From contig JAQGEQ010000084.1 in NCBI GenBank assembly GCA_034620365.1, forward strand, positions 1,612,001 to 1,676,000: a stretch of DNA of 64,000 bases. Reading direction: 5' to 3'. The stretch's first letter is position 1. The number at the start of each line of letters is the position of its first letter. The DNA comes from Pegea sp. RAD2-039. Its lineage: Eukaryota; Chordata; Thaliacea; Salpida; Salpidae. Both the position numbers and the translations under genes were made by a program. This document shows, piece after piece, positions 35,977 to 48,880 of this stretch. The notes below the pieces were generated by a model. That model searched no databases and was not told the origin of the DNA. It was given only the letters and a program-made list of their open reading frames with translations.

Positions 35977-37898
35977 AGTTGTAAAAGTTTCAATTAAAAT
36001 ATTTAATTGAAAGGTAGTTTTCTATTTACTATTTTAGATTAGTTTGTTTAATTTTAGAGTCATTTATTAATTTTTGTCGATTTCACTCATCTCATCGAAT
36101 CTCAAATATATAAAATGTTGAACAAATTGATGAATATTTTTCTATAGCATTACGGCAGATATATTTGAAGAGAATGTAAAGGTACATTTAAAGTGGGTAA
36201 CTTAACTTTTTTCAAATAATCAGCTTTTGTAAGACTATTTCACAAAAATTATTTTGATTTTTAATTATATTTTTTTACTAATTAGAAATGTAATTGGGGT
36301 TTTAATAGTTGAAGTAGGTATAATTATAAATTTCCGAAAAGTAAAACAGACATTTAGTAATCTTCAAACCTATCTAAGGTGAAAGACACTTCAGGTGAAA
36401 TTGCGGTGCCTTTACAAAATTTAAAGTAGTATACCATAAATAAGATTGGACTTATATACTTTATCTATAAAAATATATCAAATCAAAGTGAATATCAATC
36501 GATTGTAAACGAGCTGTATAAAAAACAAGTTTATTTAAGTCTCATGCCAAGGCTAAAAAACAGATTTAACGTTACTCTTTTAAGTTAGATATATTCAATA
36601 AGCTATTACTTATGATTTGTGAGAAAGTTTGGTAAAATTGTTTGTATATAAAGGTGATATTACTAAAATTATTTGAATCTACAAGTTGAAAACATTTGTT
36701 AGCTGTCTTTAGTTATATTCAGTTTAGTTGTGATCAATGTATAAAAATATGCATGAGGGAAAATCCAACAACTAAAGTCCAACAAATTTACTGTTTTCAA
36801 ATAATAAAGTTATTTATCACAAAGTAAAGATCGTTTGAAGTACAATTCATTCCACTTTTTAAGATTTTTAATACAACACTTAAACAAAATTAGAAATTAA
36901 GAAATATTCAGTATACATAAATACCTAAGAAATACAAACAGATTTTTGATTATTTGGACAAAACTGTTCAATTTTATCAGATAAAGAAGAATCTGCTTTG
37001 CTTAGGACTACTTAGGTTACAGACTGAATTGCAACAAAACTAATTATCTGCTTCACTTTTTAGTTTTTGGAAGTTTTTTTAAATGGCCTCAGCCGGATAA
37101 AATTGCAGAATCAAAGTGAACAGAAATTTTAACCCATTTTCGTAAACAACTTTATCTTTAAATTTTAGTTCTTGTAAGTACTTGAAATACCGTTTAGTCG
37201 CAATATATATTTGCTATGTTGGTTGCAAAAGTTCTAATAGTTATCAAGATGTTTATAACTTTTTGAAATATTTACTTGCTAAAACTTCATATTTGGAAAC
37301 AAGTAGTTTGAAGAAATAAAAGCTTGTAATATTACGTTTAATCTCAGAATATGCTTGTGAAGTTGTATTTTTTATTAACACAAACATTAACACAACAGCT
37401 TAAAATCATTAAAAAAAGCATACAGCTCAGATGACAGTTTTTTGGTCTAAATCTATTTTAAGTAGCAAGACATGTCATTTTACAAGTCTAAGCAAAACAT
37501 TTTTCCTCTATAAAACTTAGTCTGGTTCTTAGTAAAATTTATAAAAACTTTCTTTTAATCTGTGCTTACTTTGAATTTTCAGTACTTAAATATTACAAAC
37601 TTACTTTTTCTTTTTAGGGGATTTTATTTGGATAAATATCTTTTGTTATAATTTATGTTATCAAAATTAATTATTTTGCAAATAATTGTAATCATAATAG
37701 GTTTCTCAAAGATATATTTATAGATTAATAAATAAAAATCAAAACTTAAAACGCTTTGTAATCATTAACTAATGTATCTTTCTCAAAATTTTTAATTTGT
37801 AAAATATGTTAATTTTTTAATTTTTTAAACTTTGCTATGTGATAAACTATGAAGTTTATACTAATGAATACTATTTTTTTTCAAAGAATTTGGTTTTA
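35977..37898. other. Intergenic, nothing recognised
   Basis: About 1.9 kb of AT-rich sequence without plausible exons. A pyrimidine tract and acceptor (ctattttttttcaaag) end at 37886, just before MTRES1. Confidence 0.6.
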
Positions 37899-38838
37899 AT
37901 GTTTTCAAAACAGTTACTTCGGTTATTTTCAAAAGAAGTGAATTGTGTGAGTTACACAAAAGTAAAAAGAAATTTTCAAACCAGTATTATAATATTAAAG
38001 GTTTTTATATTTTTATATAACTTACCATTAAAAAACTTAAATCAAAAAATGAAAATGAATGTTTTAAATTTTGTTTATAAATTTAATCAATCAAGTTTAA
38101 ATATTTTAAAGGACAGAGAAATAAGTTTTGATGAAAACATTGAAATAGAAGATGACTTTTTTGATGAAGATGAGGATTCTGATCTAAAGCCTAGTTTTCA
38201 TTCTAATGCTGAACATCCAGATTATAATGATATTGAAATAAATTATAAAGGGTCAAACGCCTTTGAAATAATGACAAAATCTTTTAAATTGTCGCAGCAT
38301 CAAATAGATAAAGCTTTTTATAATGCTAGATGTAGAAAAAATCATATCAGAGTAGGCAAGAAAGCAACAAAGGTAATTTATTTATTTCATTTAAGATTTA
38401 AAGCTTAAGTTTAAAAAATATTTAATTGTCAAATTAAAATTGATGTTGATTAGTAAGTTTTAAAATATTTTATAACTCTTAAGTTTATTTTTTTATCTGA
38501 TTGCCAATTCAGAAAATTTCAATCTTTTTTATAAATTGATAATATTCGTAAAACTACCACCAAAACCAGATTGAAATTTGTTTTATAGTTTTGATTATGC
38601 AACTTAATTGGCTTTACTTCAATGTCAACTTTATACAATTCTTCACTAATTGTTTATATTATAGATAACCTATCAGAAAGACGTCTTTGATCTAGTAATA
38701 AAATATGATGAAGATTTTGTATATGTTAATCGAGTACAATCATTAGGACCTAGTGAAGATGATGATACTAAAATGTGGGTTCGAAAATGGGAGAAACTAA
38801 AGTTGCCACGTATAAAAAACCCTAAAACTGAGTCATGA
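37899..38838 (+). CDS. MTRES1: MTRES1-like (C6orf203 family) mitochondrial S4-type RNA-binding protein, 2 exons
   Basis: Exons 37899-38372 and 38665-38838 give 215 residues. The family binds RNA through an S4-like domain and is linked in mammals to mitochondrial transcription and mitoribosome function. The first 60 residues are basic and hydrophobic with almost no acids, as expected of a mitochondrial presequence. An acidic stretch follows (IEIEDDFFDEDEDSD, about 81-95). The S4-like core is FKLSQHQIDKAFYNARCRKNHIRVGKKATK, and the C-terminus VRKWEKLKLPRIK mirrors the RRWKSLKLPKK end of the human protein. The start chosen is the first ATG of the open frame, 12 nt after an acceptor-like tttttcaaag. 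An internal ATG further down is possible but would remove the presequence. Identification rests on the C-terminal half. Confidence 0.82.
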
Positions 38839-39735
38839 AAAGCACTGTACAAAAATAAATTATTTTCATTGCTGTAAAATTGTTGGAATTTTATATGGAG
38901 AAAAAATCCTTTAAAAACTGTGGAACTTTCAGTCTTCAGTTTCGTTATATCATTGACAATAATTTTAAAAATCAAAAATCATTCCAACAATTTATTAATT
39001 ATCTAAGATTTTCAATCAAGAAGATGTTATTTAAATCTATTTCTAATGGACTCTACTGAAAGTAAAAAACTCAAGTAGTATTTGAAGTTTTCTATATATA
39101 TTTTCTTATTCATGTAAAATGTGAAAAGTTTGATCTTTATCAGCTTTCTCAATCTTTGAAGTATACAATATTAAGTAGAGTTGACCAAATATATATTTGT
39201 ATAGAATATTTGCTGAACTAGTTTTATTTCTTAGTTGCATCTGTTTGGCAATCTTAATTTTCAGAAAAACAATTTGTTTAGCAAAATACTTCTGATCTAC
39301 ATCCTTCTAATAACCAGTTTAAATAAACTATTAAATGATTTAATAATTAAGAGAGATTGTATAAAGTCCGAAAACGTAATTTAAAAATAAAACATTTAGA
39401 AAATATTCGTATCTAGTTTTTGTAAAAACTGCTTCAATATATGCTTCAAAATTTTCTGGTGATTAGTAGAAGCAATAATCCACGAAAAATTTCAGATTGA
39501 TTTTTTATATTTACTAAAATCTGAGTTCAATCTGAAACATTTTATTAACAAAAGCTTTCAAATTCTGGATCAAAATTTTTGGGGATCAAATATTTAAAAG
39601 AATCCTTTTCATTTAAATTCTTTTATTGGTGATAACAACTCAAATACAACATTCCTAAAAATAATTAAACTGTTGTTGGTGATACATGAAAAATTTAAGT
39701 AAAATTATCAGAATGAAGTTTTGAAGGGGAAATCC
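38839..39735. other. Spacer between convergent genes
   Basis: AT-rich 3'-flanking sequence of MTRES1 and of the unknown 124-aa protein gene. No further feature is supported. Confidence 0.55.
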
Positions 39736-41463
39736 TCAGTGAGTAAGAAGATTATAGGTTCCGTAAAAGGCGGTTCCAAATGTGAGCAAGTATAAAGACA
39801 CAATTTTGATCTTGTGATTACGTTTAGTTATCTCAGATGCACCATAAACAAATTCATTCTGAAATTAGAAAATTTTTGTTAATTAAAGTTAATAATAGAA
39901 AAGATTAAACTAAATCAAGTTTCTTGAAAAGATTTTACCAACATTTTCATAGCTAATATTATAGTTAAAACATTTGTAAGCTTATAAGTCAACTTAAGAA
40001 ATTCACATATACACCTATGATGCAAGAAACAAAGTATAAACATTATCAGGAAAACCAAATATATATGATCATTTTTGTTAGAAAATAACAATTCAGTTTC
40101 AATCTTTTAAATCAAGGGCAATGTGATTATTAAATGTTTTGTTAAATATCGGATTTATTTATTGCAACTTTTTGGTCTTATATTGGCCTAATAGCTTATA
40201 GATCAAGATTCAATTTTTGTATATTTCAAAAGCTGCGCTTTATTTATCGTTAGTTTAATTTATAAAAATATGTATTCACAATATAAGTACTTTTCTCAAT
40301 CTACTAGAAACAGGAATTAAAACCCTAGATAACTAAACTTAAACTGTGTCTATATCACAATTTTTTTCTTGATCCTGATGTTATTGGTAGAAAAGATTTA
40401 CAAGTTAAGGTGCTAAATTGACCTCTTATTAAACCTTAAACTAAAACCTTTAAAATGGGGTTCCTGGCTTACAAATTAGACATTTTCATAAAGGGCTGGA
40501 CACACTAGGCCTACACAGCTATAGAGCAAGCGTTCTCATTAAAAAATGAAACAATAATTTTGATAAATAAAATATAGAATGAAAGTGATAATTTGAAAAA
40601 CTTGTTTGCCATCTACTATACTATCTGAATAATTAAGCAAGTATAAAGCTAAAGACTTACCAATAATTGTTCTTGTTTTTTCACTAATTTAGGATAATAT
40701 CTTTTTGCCTCTTCTCGGGTATTAACAACCCAAGCTAAAAAAATTAAATATAATATAAAAAAAAGGGACAGAAAGAATTCATTAGAAAACAAAAGAAATA
40801 AGAAGTCTAACCTCCTTCCACTTGAAGAGTTTCAACATCTGATGTAGACACTTTTTGACTGAAAAACAAATCTGACATTGAACAAATAGTTTGAATGATT
40901 TTTTAATTTTTTAATATAAACACTGATTTATAGATAACATATAAAAACTTACTTAAAAAAACAATTATAAGAGTAATTAATTCACTAAATGTTAATAACC
41001 AACTCACTTGACTTGTACAGTCTTAGTGCTTGCATCTCCATGTACAAACTTGGTAGAATTATCCACTGCCTTCTAAATACAAAAGTTGAATTTCAAGTTA
41101 ATAAAAACAAAATTACTTATTTTATAGAAAGAAGGTAAAAAAAGTAGAACTTAATAAGTTTTTATAATTAAAAAAATTTCAAGAAAATAGATGATAATTG
41201 AGAAAATGCAAGAATATAATTTTAGAAATAAATAATACCCAAATAATTAGAAGTTATTGCATTATTTATTAAACTTAAAAGATAAAATATCTAATGAATA
41301 CTCATAAAATAAATATATATTTATGAACTATTGAAATCAAAATGAAAAAAATTGAATAATTTAAAGGAGGTAAAAAAACACTTTTTTATAATTTTACCTT
41401 TTGAGCATTTACCAAAGGTTCATTATTCATGAACTTCTCAAACATGGAATGAACTAACTTCAT
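39736..41463 (-). CDS. Unrecognised small protein with C-terminal membrane helix, 5 exons
   Basis: Not recognised. Coding order: 41463-41398, 41072-41008, 40858-40812, 40734-40661, 39858-39736, giving 124 residues. Every junction has a GT donor and AG acceptor, and phases agree throughout. The N-terminus MKLVHSMFEKFMNNEPLVNA looks amphipathic. The middle is rich in T, V, D and K. A charged segment NTREEAKRYYPKLVKKQEQL precedes one hydrophobic stretch, IVSLYLLTFGTAFYGTYNLL, four residues after a basic cluster (KRNHK), ending LTH. Small size, a basic flank and one C-terminal helix would suit a tail-anchored or mitochondrial inner-membrane protein, perhaps a respiratory-chain accessory subunit, but that is inference. 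The ATG lies 14 nt after an acceptor-like aagatttcag, as in neighbouring genes, which supports the start. Confidence 0.75.
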
Positions 41464-43079
41464 CTTTGTTATTATTTCTGAAATCTTAAACAGTATGGAT
41501 TATTAGTAATAAATTAAAGATAAAATAAAAGTTAGCAAAAAAACAGTCACTAAAAATCAACTTAATTAAATGCAAATATAAAAGTTAAATTTTCACAGAA
41601 ATGTTTCATTTCAAAAAACTATGATTAATAAATAGTTCATATGAATAATAAATAATATAAAAAAATATTAATGATAAGTTTACAAAAACTTATTTTAGCT
41701 TAACTGGATCAAAAAATAAATTGTTAAATAAATTAAAACTAAAAGTTTTAAAGAAAAAAAACCAAAAGTGTAACAATACTAATAAAATTCTTGTTTGATA
41801 GTTACTATTTCCTTTAATGTGAAAAATAGTATAAAAATATAATTTAAATTACATTTTTAAAGTTTATAGTTAACTGTGATATATTACCTTAAAATAATAA
41901 TGACTTTTACTATTATAAGTACAGTATAAATAAAATAGTCAAAACTAAAACTAATTTAATTGTATCTAGTTGATCGACCTTCATAAATGGCAAAAAAGTT
42001 TATAGACCAAATTAGTTGTATTAATTAAATAATCTTAGTACATGACTAAATTAATTAAATAAAAATTTGAAAATACATAAAAGTCATAAAAATTTCATTG
42101 TAAAAATACAACAACTTTAAAAATAGGTATTAAGATAAAAATTTACAGCTGCATGTATTGATAGTAAATGTGTAACTTAAATAAGGCCTTTTAAGTAGGC
42201 AATATTTTATTATAAAGGTGTTCAGAATTTCGTTAATATATTGTTTTAATAAAATTCATGAGGTGCCTTAGAAATAAACGATTCAAAGGTGAAATTGCTG
42301 AAGGTAAAAAAGGATCTTACGAAATAATTTGATTGGTCTAAAGACAGAATAATATTGTTTAATAAATTGTGTTTCAATGACCTGTTTTAAATATGAAAAC
42401 ATGAATTAAGAGCCTTTAGTAACAAAACTAGAATTTTAAATGCGCAAGAATACTAGCTCAAGTAAAGGCTATTTAAAACCTTGAAATATGTTTTAAGCAT
42501 AACTACTAGATAATAAATATGAAATACCAGCTTTAACTACAACAAAATTGTCAATCATTGTTAATGACTTGTTGATAGTTTATAGAAATATGCTAACATA
42601 ATTGCAGAATTAAAACTGTAAAAGTTTACATACTTGAATAAGATTTAAACTTATGATTAAAGCTCAAAATATGCAGCTCAAAGATACTGACCTGTAATTA
42701 ACAATAATATACATTTACTGAAGCTCAAACAACTAATACAAAAAAGTTTTTAAGTAAAGAAAAAATGGATATTTTCACACTTCAAACTTGTAAAAATGAA
42801 ATATTGATGATTTTTTCGCATACATGATAACATAATTTAGATGTATATGATATTATTAAGTAGCTAACTTTATTTGTTAAATATAAACAACACGTAATTC
42901 ATCATAAATAACTCTGTTTCAAGCTTTCTTGATTTTTGTTGATATTCTCCAAGGCAGCATAATACCATGACATTTTTAGACTTTGACAAAATTAAAAAAA
43001 ATCCTTTCAAAAATAGAGACTTCTCTTTATGAACTCCTCAACTTGAAAAAAAATATTAAAAAGCTAAAATCTGTTTAAA
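41464..43079. other. Intergenic, nothing recognised
   Basis: AT-rich, stop-dense sequence with no coding or RNA signal that I can support. Confidence 0.6.
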
Positions 43080-43410
43080 TATCGTCTACTAGAAAAGCTT
43101 TTCTAAGATTTGGTATACCTACATGCAAAGACCGTCTCTATAAGCTTAATATAAAGTCCTTGCAATGTTGACGCCTTTTATCTGACCTCATACCACTATT
43201 TAACAATGTTAATGGTTTCTGACAACTTAACTTCAACAAAATCTTGAAAGACTTCGAAGTGTCCCCAGAAGCTTGTCATTCAAATTGATTCATTTAACAA
43301 CTGAATAGTTAACAACTTAATAATAAGTTTTCTCAATAAGGTAACCAAGGCTTGGAATTTTCATTAGGAATTCATCACTACATCAAAGTCTATCACCTCT
43401 TTAAAAAAAA
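43080..43410 (+). mobile_element. LINE reverse-transcriptase remnant (family 2)
   Basis: Plus-strand translation with shifts and stops gives FGIPTCKDRLYKLNIKSLQC, then RLLSDLIPLF and later VTKAWNF. This is the standard order at the C-terminal end of Jockey/CR1-type reverse transcriptases (Y-x-x-R-L, sL-x-x-RR-x-x-DL, F-x-x-R-x-x-x-x-WN). It ends in an A-run near 43405. It is related to the minus-strand remnant at 55378-55800 (shared YKxNIKSLQ and TKAWNF) and distinct from the family at 7880. Confidence 0.7.
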
Positions 43411-43994
43411 ATTTTAATATTGTTATATTAGAAATATATACTTACGTTTATGAAATTTATATTAGAATTGTCAAAAAATTAAAAAAAAAACTTATAAGAT
43501 ATCATACAGACTTATACAGTTTGCTACAGAGTTGTTAAAATATAAAAGAATTAAAATTAGCAAAAATTATCTAAAACTTAAGCAAAAGCTAAATTTAAGC
43601 AACAGTTTGTACAAAATCAGAAAGAAATTGAAATTACAACAAATACTCATCAAAAAGTTACACTTTAAAGACTACTCTTAATAATGAGCTGTATAAGCGC
43701 ATTAAACAAGGGCACAAAAAGAAAAGAAAACCCTTACAAAGTTAATAGAAAAATCCTATGTGGACTATGCTCCCTTCTAGGATATTTTGAGACCTTTTGC
43801 TGTTAAAACAGTAAAATGTTTTTAAATTTTTCTGGTAAATTTAGTTCTTGGTTTATGGAAATAATATTGCAATTATTTCATGATTAAGTACAAACTGAAA
43901 TATAACCTTTATTCAATAGATATTTTGCATAAAAATGAATTCAGAACGATTGCTTGTACATTACTTTGAAAAAAGGCCTTTTTAACTAATAGAA

Positions 43995-44495
43995 TTATTC
44001 TAAACATATTTATTTATTTCAATAAATGCAAAGGAGAGTGTCTGAAGAAAGCACCTCCCACTAACACACATTCTCACAAATAATATATATTAAGTTAGAA
44101 ATATAGACAGTAAAAGATATAACACATGGCATTTCAGTAGTTTCCAAAAAATGTAACAGGGAACAATTAAATAGAATGTTGATAGTATAAAAGGGAAAAA
44201 TCACAGTTCAGAAATTCAATGTTGGCAATATTATAGCAGTTTAACTTCTGCTTGAACCACACGAGTGATTCTGACATGACAATGTCTGATGGCAGCTGGT
44301 TCCAAGTACTAAATGTGCGGTATGAAAAAAAACTTGCTCTGATTAACATACCAGGTGATATGGGCTTATATTAAGATGTAATGTTTGTCGTCTGAGTTGA
44401 TTTAACTTGAGAGAAAGACTAATAGAAAAGAAAGCATCAAATTTACGGTCAACTAAATTGTGGAGAATTTCAAAAATAAGAATTAAGTCGACACT
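43995..44495 (-). mobile_element. 5'-truncated LINE (family 1), copy 2
   Basis: About 500 nt closely similar to the 3' part of the copy at 7880-8893. It shares the conserved tail (ATTTCAATAAATGCAAAGG on the plus strand), the CTAACACACATTCTCACAAA block and a minus-strand peptide with WNQLPSDIVMSESLVWFKQKL. The 5' break is near 44495, where similarity to copy 1 stops. Confidence 0.85.
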
Positions 44496-45499
44496 GAGTG
44501 TCTTTTATTGAAACCACGACACTTACAATAATGAAAATTTTTTTTTCTTTTACTGCTTATGTTTGTTTAATTTTTAGAGTTTTAGTAGTTACTTAGATAC
44601 TATTTTGAAATAATGGTATATTTCTTTTTTAATAAAATTGAGGTTTCATCGTCTAATTTAAGTCGCTTCTTTAAGAATAAAATGGCTTTTTCCTAATAAA
44701 TCCTGATGCATAATTTCATCCAATTTAACATGCTTCTCATCTTTTTCAGAAATGTGAGTTACTAACATTACGTTAGTACATGTTAAAATTATTTTCAAAC
44801 ATTGTTAGGTTTAATTTATTAAGAAATTTTTCTAAAGAATAAATTAATTTTAATTAGATTTTTAAGGTTTTATTGAATTTGAAAAATTATTTTAGTTTTG
44901 ATTAGTTATGTTCAATAAATATTTATTACTCTTAGAAAAATATTCTTTGTATAAAATTTACATAAATTAAATTTTAAAAAATGTTGTCTGATTCATATCT
45001 ATTTCAATTTTTTCTTCACTATTTATCTTCTAATTTATTTTTTTTATATAATTTGTATAATGAAAAACTGAATATTTATAAAATTTTTCTTATACAACAG
45101 TACAATGATTTTTCATTACAATATTATTATTAATATATTATTTTATTTGTGGGTTCATATATGTATAATAATTTATTATATTTTTACTAATAAAAAGTTT
45201 TTATTTTTTTTAGATTATATTGATAATAATATAATAAAATAACAACTTTAGAAATTTATAAAAAATATAATTTGATAATTTACTTTTTTATTGATTGGAA
45301 AAGTTGAATGTTACATTTTTATACTTAATAATTTTATGAGTAAATTATTTTAGATTAATACTCTAAAAGTTATTTATTATAATTAAATGATTTATATCAA
45401 AAAAAGTTCTACATAAATAATATATATCTATTCTTAAATTTATATCTAAATATTTATATATAATGCTTTTAGATAAGAAATTAGGTTTAATTATTTGAA
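44496..45499. other. Intergenic upstream of BRIX1
   Basis: Extremely AT-rich. An acceptor-like atgcttttag ends at 45472, 27 nt before the BRIX1 ATG. Nothing else is supported. Confidence 0.55.
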
Positions 45500-47068
45500 A
45501 TGGCAAGGAAGCGAAAAACAAGTGTTAAAAGTCAAACACCAAAAAAGCAAAAAGTAGAAGATGAAGTAAGTGAGGAGGAAGTAGTAGAAGAAGTCCCAAA
45601 ATTAGAAGATGTTCAGCCTTTATCATTGGTATTATTTTGTTTATATATATGCTGAAATTTTATAATATTGTAAGTATATTTGATCATTAAATTGTTTTGT
45701 TATTAAAGCTCACAATAGATTTTAGTTTCTATTTATAATAATTTTTTGAAGTCATTTAAGATTTTTTGCTACTTTGTTTATAATTTTGAATCAATAGTTA
45801 ACCATCAAGATCATATTTTCAGCCAGGCAAATGGAAAAATCGACAAAAAGTTCTCATATTCTGTTCTCGTGGGGTGTCTTTCAAAGGCAGGCATCTGGTA
45901 AAAGATTTATTGAATTTGATGCCTCATGCCAAAACAGGTCACAGCAACATTTTCAGCTTTTGTTCCAATTTTGAAAATTGCATTTAATTTTAATAGATGT
46001 TAAAATGGATAAGAAAAGTAGCTTGTTGATGATCAATGAAATTTGTGAGATGAAAGGTTGCAACAAATGCATCTATTTGGAAGGAAAGAAGAAAAAGGAC
46101 CTTTATCTTTGGTTCTCAAATGCCCCTCATGGACCATCAGCATTATTTAATGTTGAAAATTGTCAGTTTTCTATCTTAGTATTTCTTTTTTATTTCTTTT
46201 TCTTACAGTAAATATGATGGAAGAATTAAAGTTTATGGGGAATTGCTTAAAATCTTCTCGTCCAATCTTATCTTTTGATAAGGTACAACTGAATTATATT
46301 AAAGATATTTTAAAATCATTTATTTTAGTTTCAATATTCGATACTTTATCATTTATTTATTTTATTTTTATATCTATAGTCTGTTACTTTTCAATTGTGT
46401 ATCAATTTTATATCAATCTTTAACTTCTATAATTTATATAAATTTTTTGGAAATTAAACTTTAATTCAATTTTATCAACATCTTTTTCAGACTTTTGATA
46501 GTGAGCCTCACTTAAAACTTCTTAAGGAACTTTTCACCCAGATATTTGGAACTCCTCGTTATCACCCTAAAAGTCAACCTTTTGTCGACCACGTTTTAAA
46601 TTTCAGTTATTTAGATGGAAAAATCTGGTTTCGAAACTACCAGATAACTGCTGAAAATGGTGAATTAGTGGAAATTGGTTAGTTAATTTTCTACTTATAC
46701 ATTTTACTTTCAAAGTCGTTATTTTCATTTACAGGACCTAGATTTACACTCGCTTTATCCAGAATTATGTCTGGCAGTTTTGGAGGTCCTGTTTTGTATA
46801 TAAATGATCAATATCAGTCCCCTAACTTGGTAAATATTCATTTTTATATTAAAAAATTGATCAGTTTATTCACTGATCAGCATCTTTTTATAACTTTTTG
46901 ATCGTAAATTCTTTCAATCTACTTTCTTGACTTTTTTAGGTTCGTCATTTACAGAAGAAAGGAGAAGATAAGTATATAAGCAAAGTGTTAGTGAAGCAAA
47001 AGCAAAAAGCTGCTAAGAGCGATCATACTTACCATACAGATGATACTGATGTAGTCTTCCAGCATTAG
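45500..47068 (+). CDS. BRIX1: BRIX1, ribosome biogenesis factor, 7 exons
   Basis: Brix-domain nucleolar protein needed for 60S subunit assembly. Exons: 45500-45628, 45823-45937, 45997-46161, 46209-46282, 46491-46677, 46735-46829, 46940-47068, giving 297 residues. A basic N-terminus (MARKRKTSVKSQTPKKQK) and an acidic patch (about 20-31) precede the Brix domain. KVLIFCSRGVSFKGRHLVKDL, EMKGCNKCIYLEGKKKKDLYLW, NAPHGPSA, FGTPRYHPKSQPFVDHV, KIWFRNYQI and GSFGGPVLYINDQYQSPN are all in family order. The human protein is about 353 residues. The shortfall is at the C-terminus, where this copy stops about 50 residues after the Brix core, so the basic tail is reduced. It follows UTP4 as a second ribosome-biogenesis gene in the window, but the two are 32 kb apart. 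Confidence 0.95.
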
Positions 47069-48880
47069 TTGAAATTATTTCAAAGTGCAAAATATTTCGG
47101 CGACTTTAAATCGAGTGTATTATGTAAAGTTGATAATAAATATATCAAGTAAAACTTCTCTGAGAAATATTTTTATTTGAGTTATGTCTGAAATAAAATA
47201 TCTGTTCCTAAACGTTAGTGATGGTCAAAAAGGTTTTCCAACTATTGTTTACGAGTTTTAAAAAATAAATAAATTTTGTAAAGATGAAATTATATCACGT
47301 AAAACAGAAACTAATCTGGAGTATTTAATTATCATTTTGTGCAATTTAGTAAAGCAGAACAAGATTCAGTTTCTTTGACAAGTTAATTTACTAAAAGTGT
47401 AAATGAAAATAACTTTTCGGACGCTACTAATAAATAGTAAATTTCTAAGTAGTAGTAACTATATAGATAATGCTAGATAGCATAATTAGCAGTTTTTATA
47501 GCGAGCGAATGTAGCTGTTTGCGGTAGCAACCGATAGTTTTCCCATGAAGTATTCGAAGAATATTAGTTGGGATTAGTAATTGACTTGAAGAAAATCATC
47601 TTAATCTAGTAACTTTGAGAGCTTATAAACGCTTAAAAGTATATTGGCTGACTTACTTAAACATCATTTAGGTGTTAAAATGTATTTAAAATATACCATT
47701 TTTGCTTTAATGAGGTTGTTTGTAAAACCCACTGAAAAAATGTAGATATAGTTCTCTAGTCTTATTCAGTTGGAATTGCTACATGGGTAATCAAATATTG
47801 ATTTAAAACAAGTGTTGGAAAGTCTATTAGGCTTTTATTTTGAGATATAAAGGGAAGACATTTTAATTTGATAGAGAATGGTCGGAAGAACATTTTCATA
47901 TTTTGTTCATCAAATGTTTTGTGATAGATTGGATTTAACAAAAGGTTATCAAACGGTAAGTTAAGATCATGACATTGCTAAGAGATGCCTAGCATTGGTT
48001 ATTGATTGAAATATTTTTGAGAAAATTTTAAGTTACTTATTTATTATTTTCGATGAATTTTATGTAAATAGTTTTGGAAAAGCCATACATTTAAACCAAA
48101 TAATATGTTTTATAGTTTAAAAAAATGAAAATAATTACTTATACCTTTTGAGTTTTAGCAGCGCAATAATTACTTTTATTTGCAAACAAGAAATTTTAAT
48201 TATAATCATAATTTTATAAAGTCTTAGTCGCTAAAAGTAGAATTTTTTCAGTAATGATTGAATATTTTCCGCCTAATTATAATGTATCTACTTATTTTAT
48301 TTCATGTAAATGTTATAATGAATCTACTAGTGGGTATTTTTCTCGTTGCTACAGTTACTTACATGACTTTATTTTTAGAATAAGTTTGATAAACTTTTTT
48401 TTTGTAATTCATCAAACAAATTTTATTTATGTCAGCGTTTATTATTCTTTTAGTTTTATTTATTAATTTGATTTTATATATAATTGTTTATTGCATTTAT
48501 CTACTCTGTTATGAATTACTTGAAAAATTAAATAAACAAATAGAGAAGAATTGTTATTTTGTTAAAAATGGTTATTTTCAACATGAAAGATCTTTGCTGT
48601 TTTTTAAATTTTTCAAATTAATTATAAAACTATTTATGTTACAATTTTCTTGAAATAGATCTTTTTAAAATTTCAACTTTATTTATATGTCTTCTGATGG
48701 AAAAATCTTTACTAGATATAATAAATTTTTAACCGTTTTAAAATAGTGTTCAACATTAAGAAAATAGTTTGGTTTTTGCGCACAAATGACCATTTTAAGC
48801 TATTTCATATATGACTATAATTGCAAGGTGATTTATTATAATTTTAAGCTATTGTGGTTGCTATTATAACCACCTGTAAG
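47069..48880. other. Intergenic, nothing recognised
   Basis: AT-rich. Short open frames at 48254-48653 are of low complexity (F, I, Y and S) and are not supported. A small inverted repeat (gtggtt...aaccac) lies about 10-30 bp before the RIIAD1 ATG. Confidence 0.55.

Noticed and set aside
48254..48653. Two overlapping small open frames before RIIAD1
   Set aside because: Low-complexity hydrophobic and aromatic translation in mutually overlapping frames, with no homology recognised.
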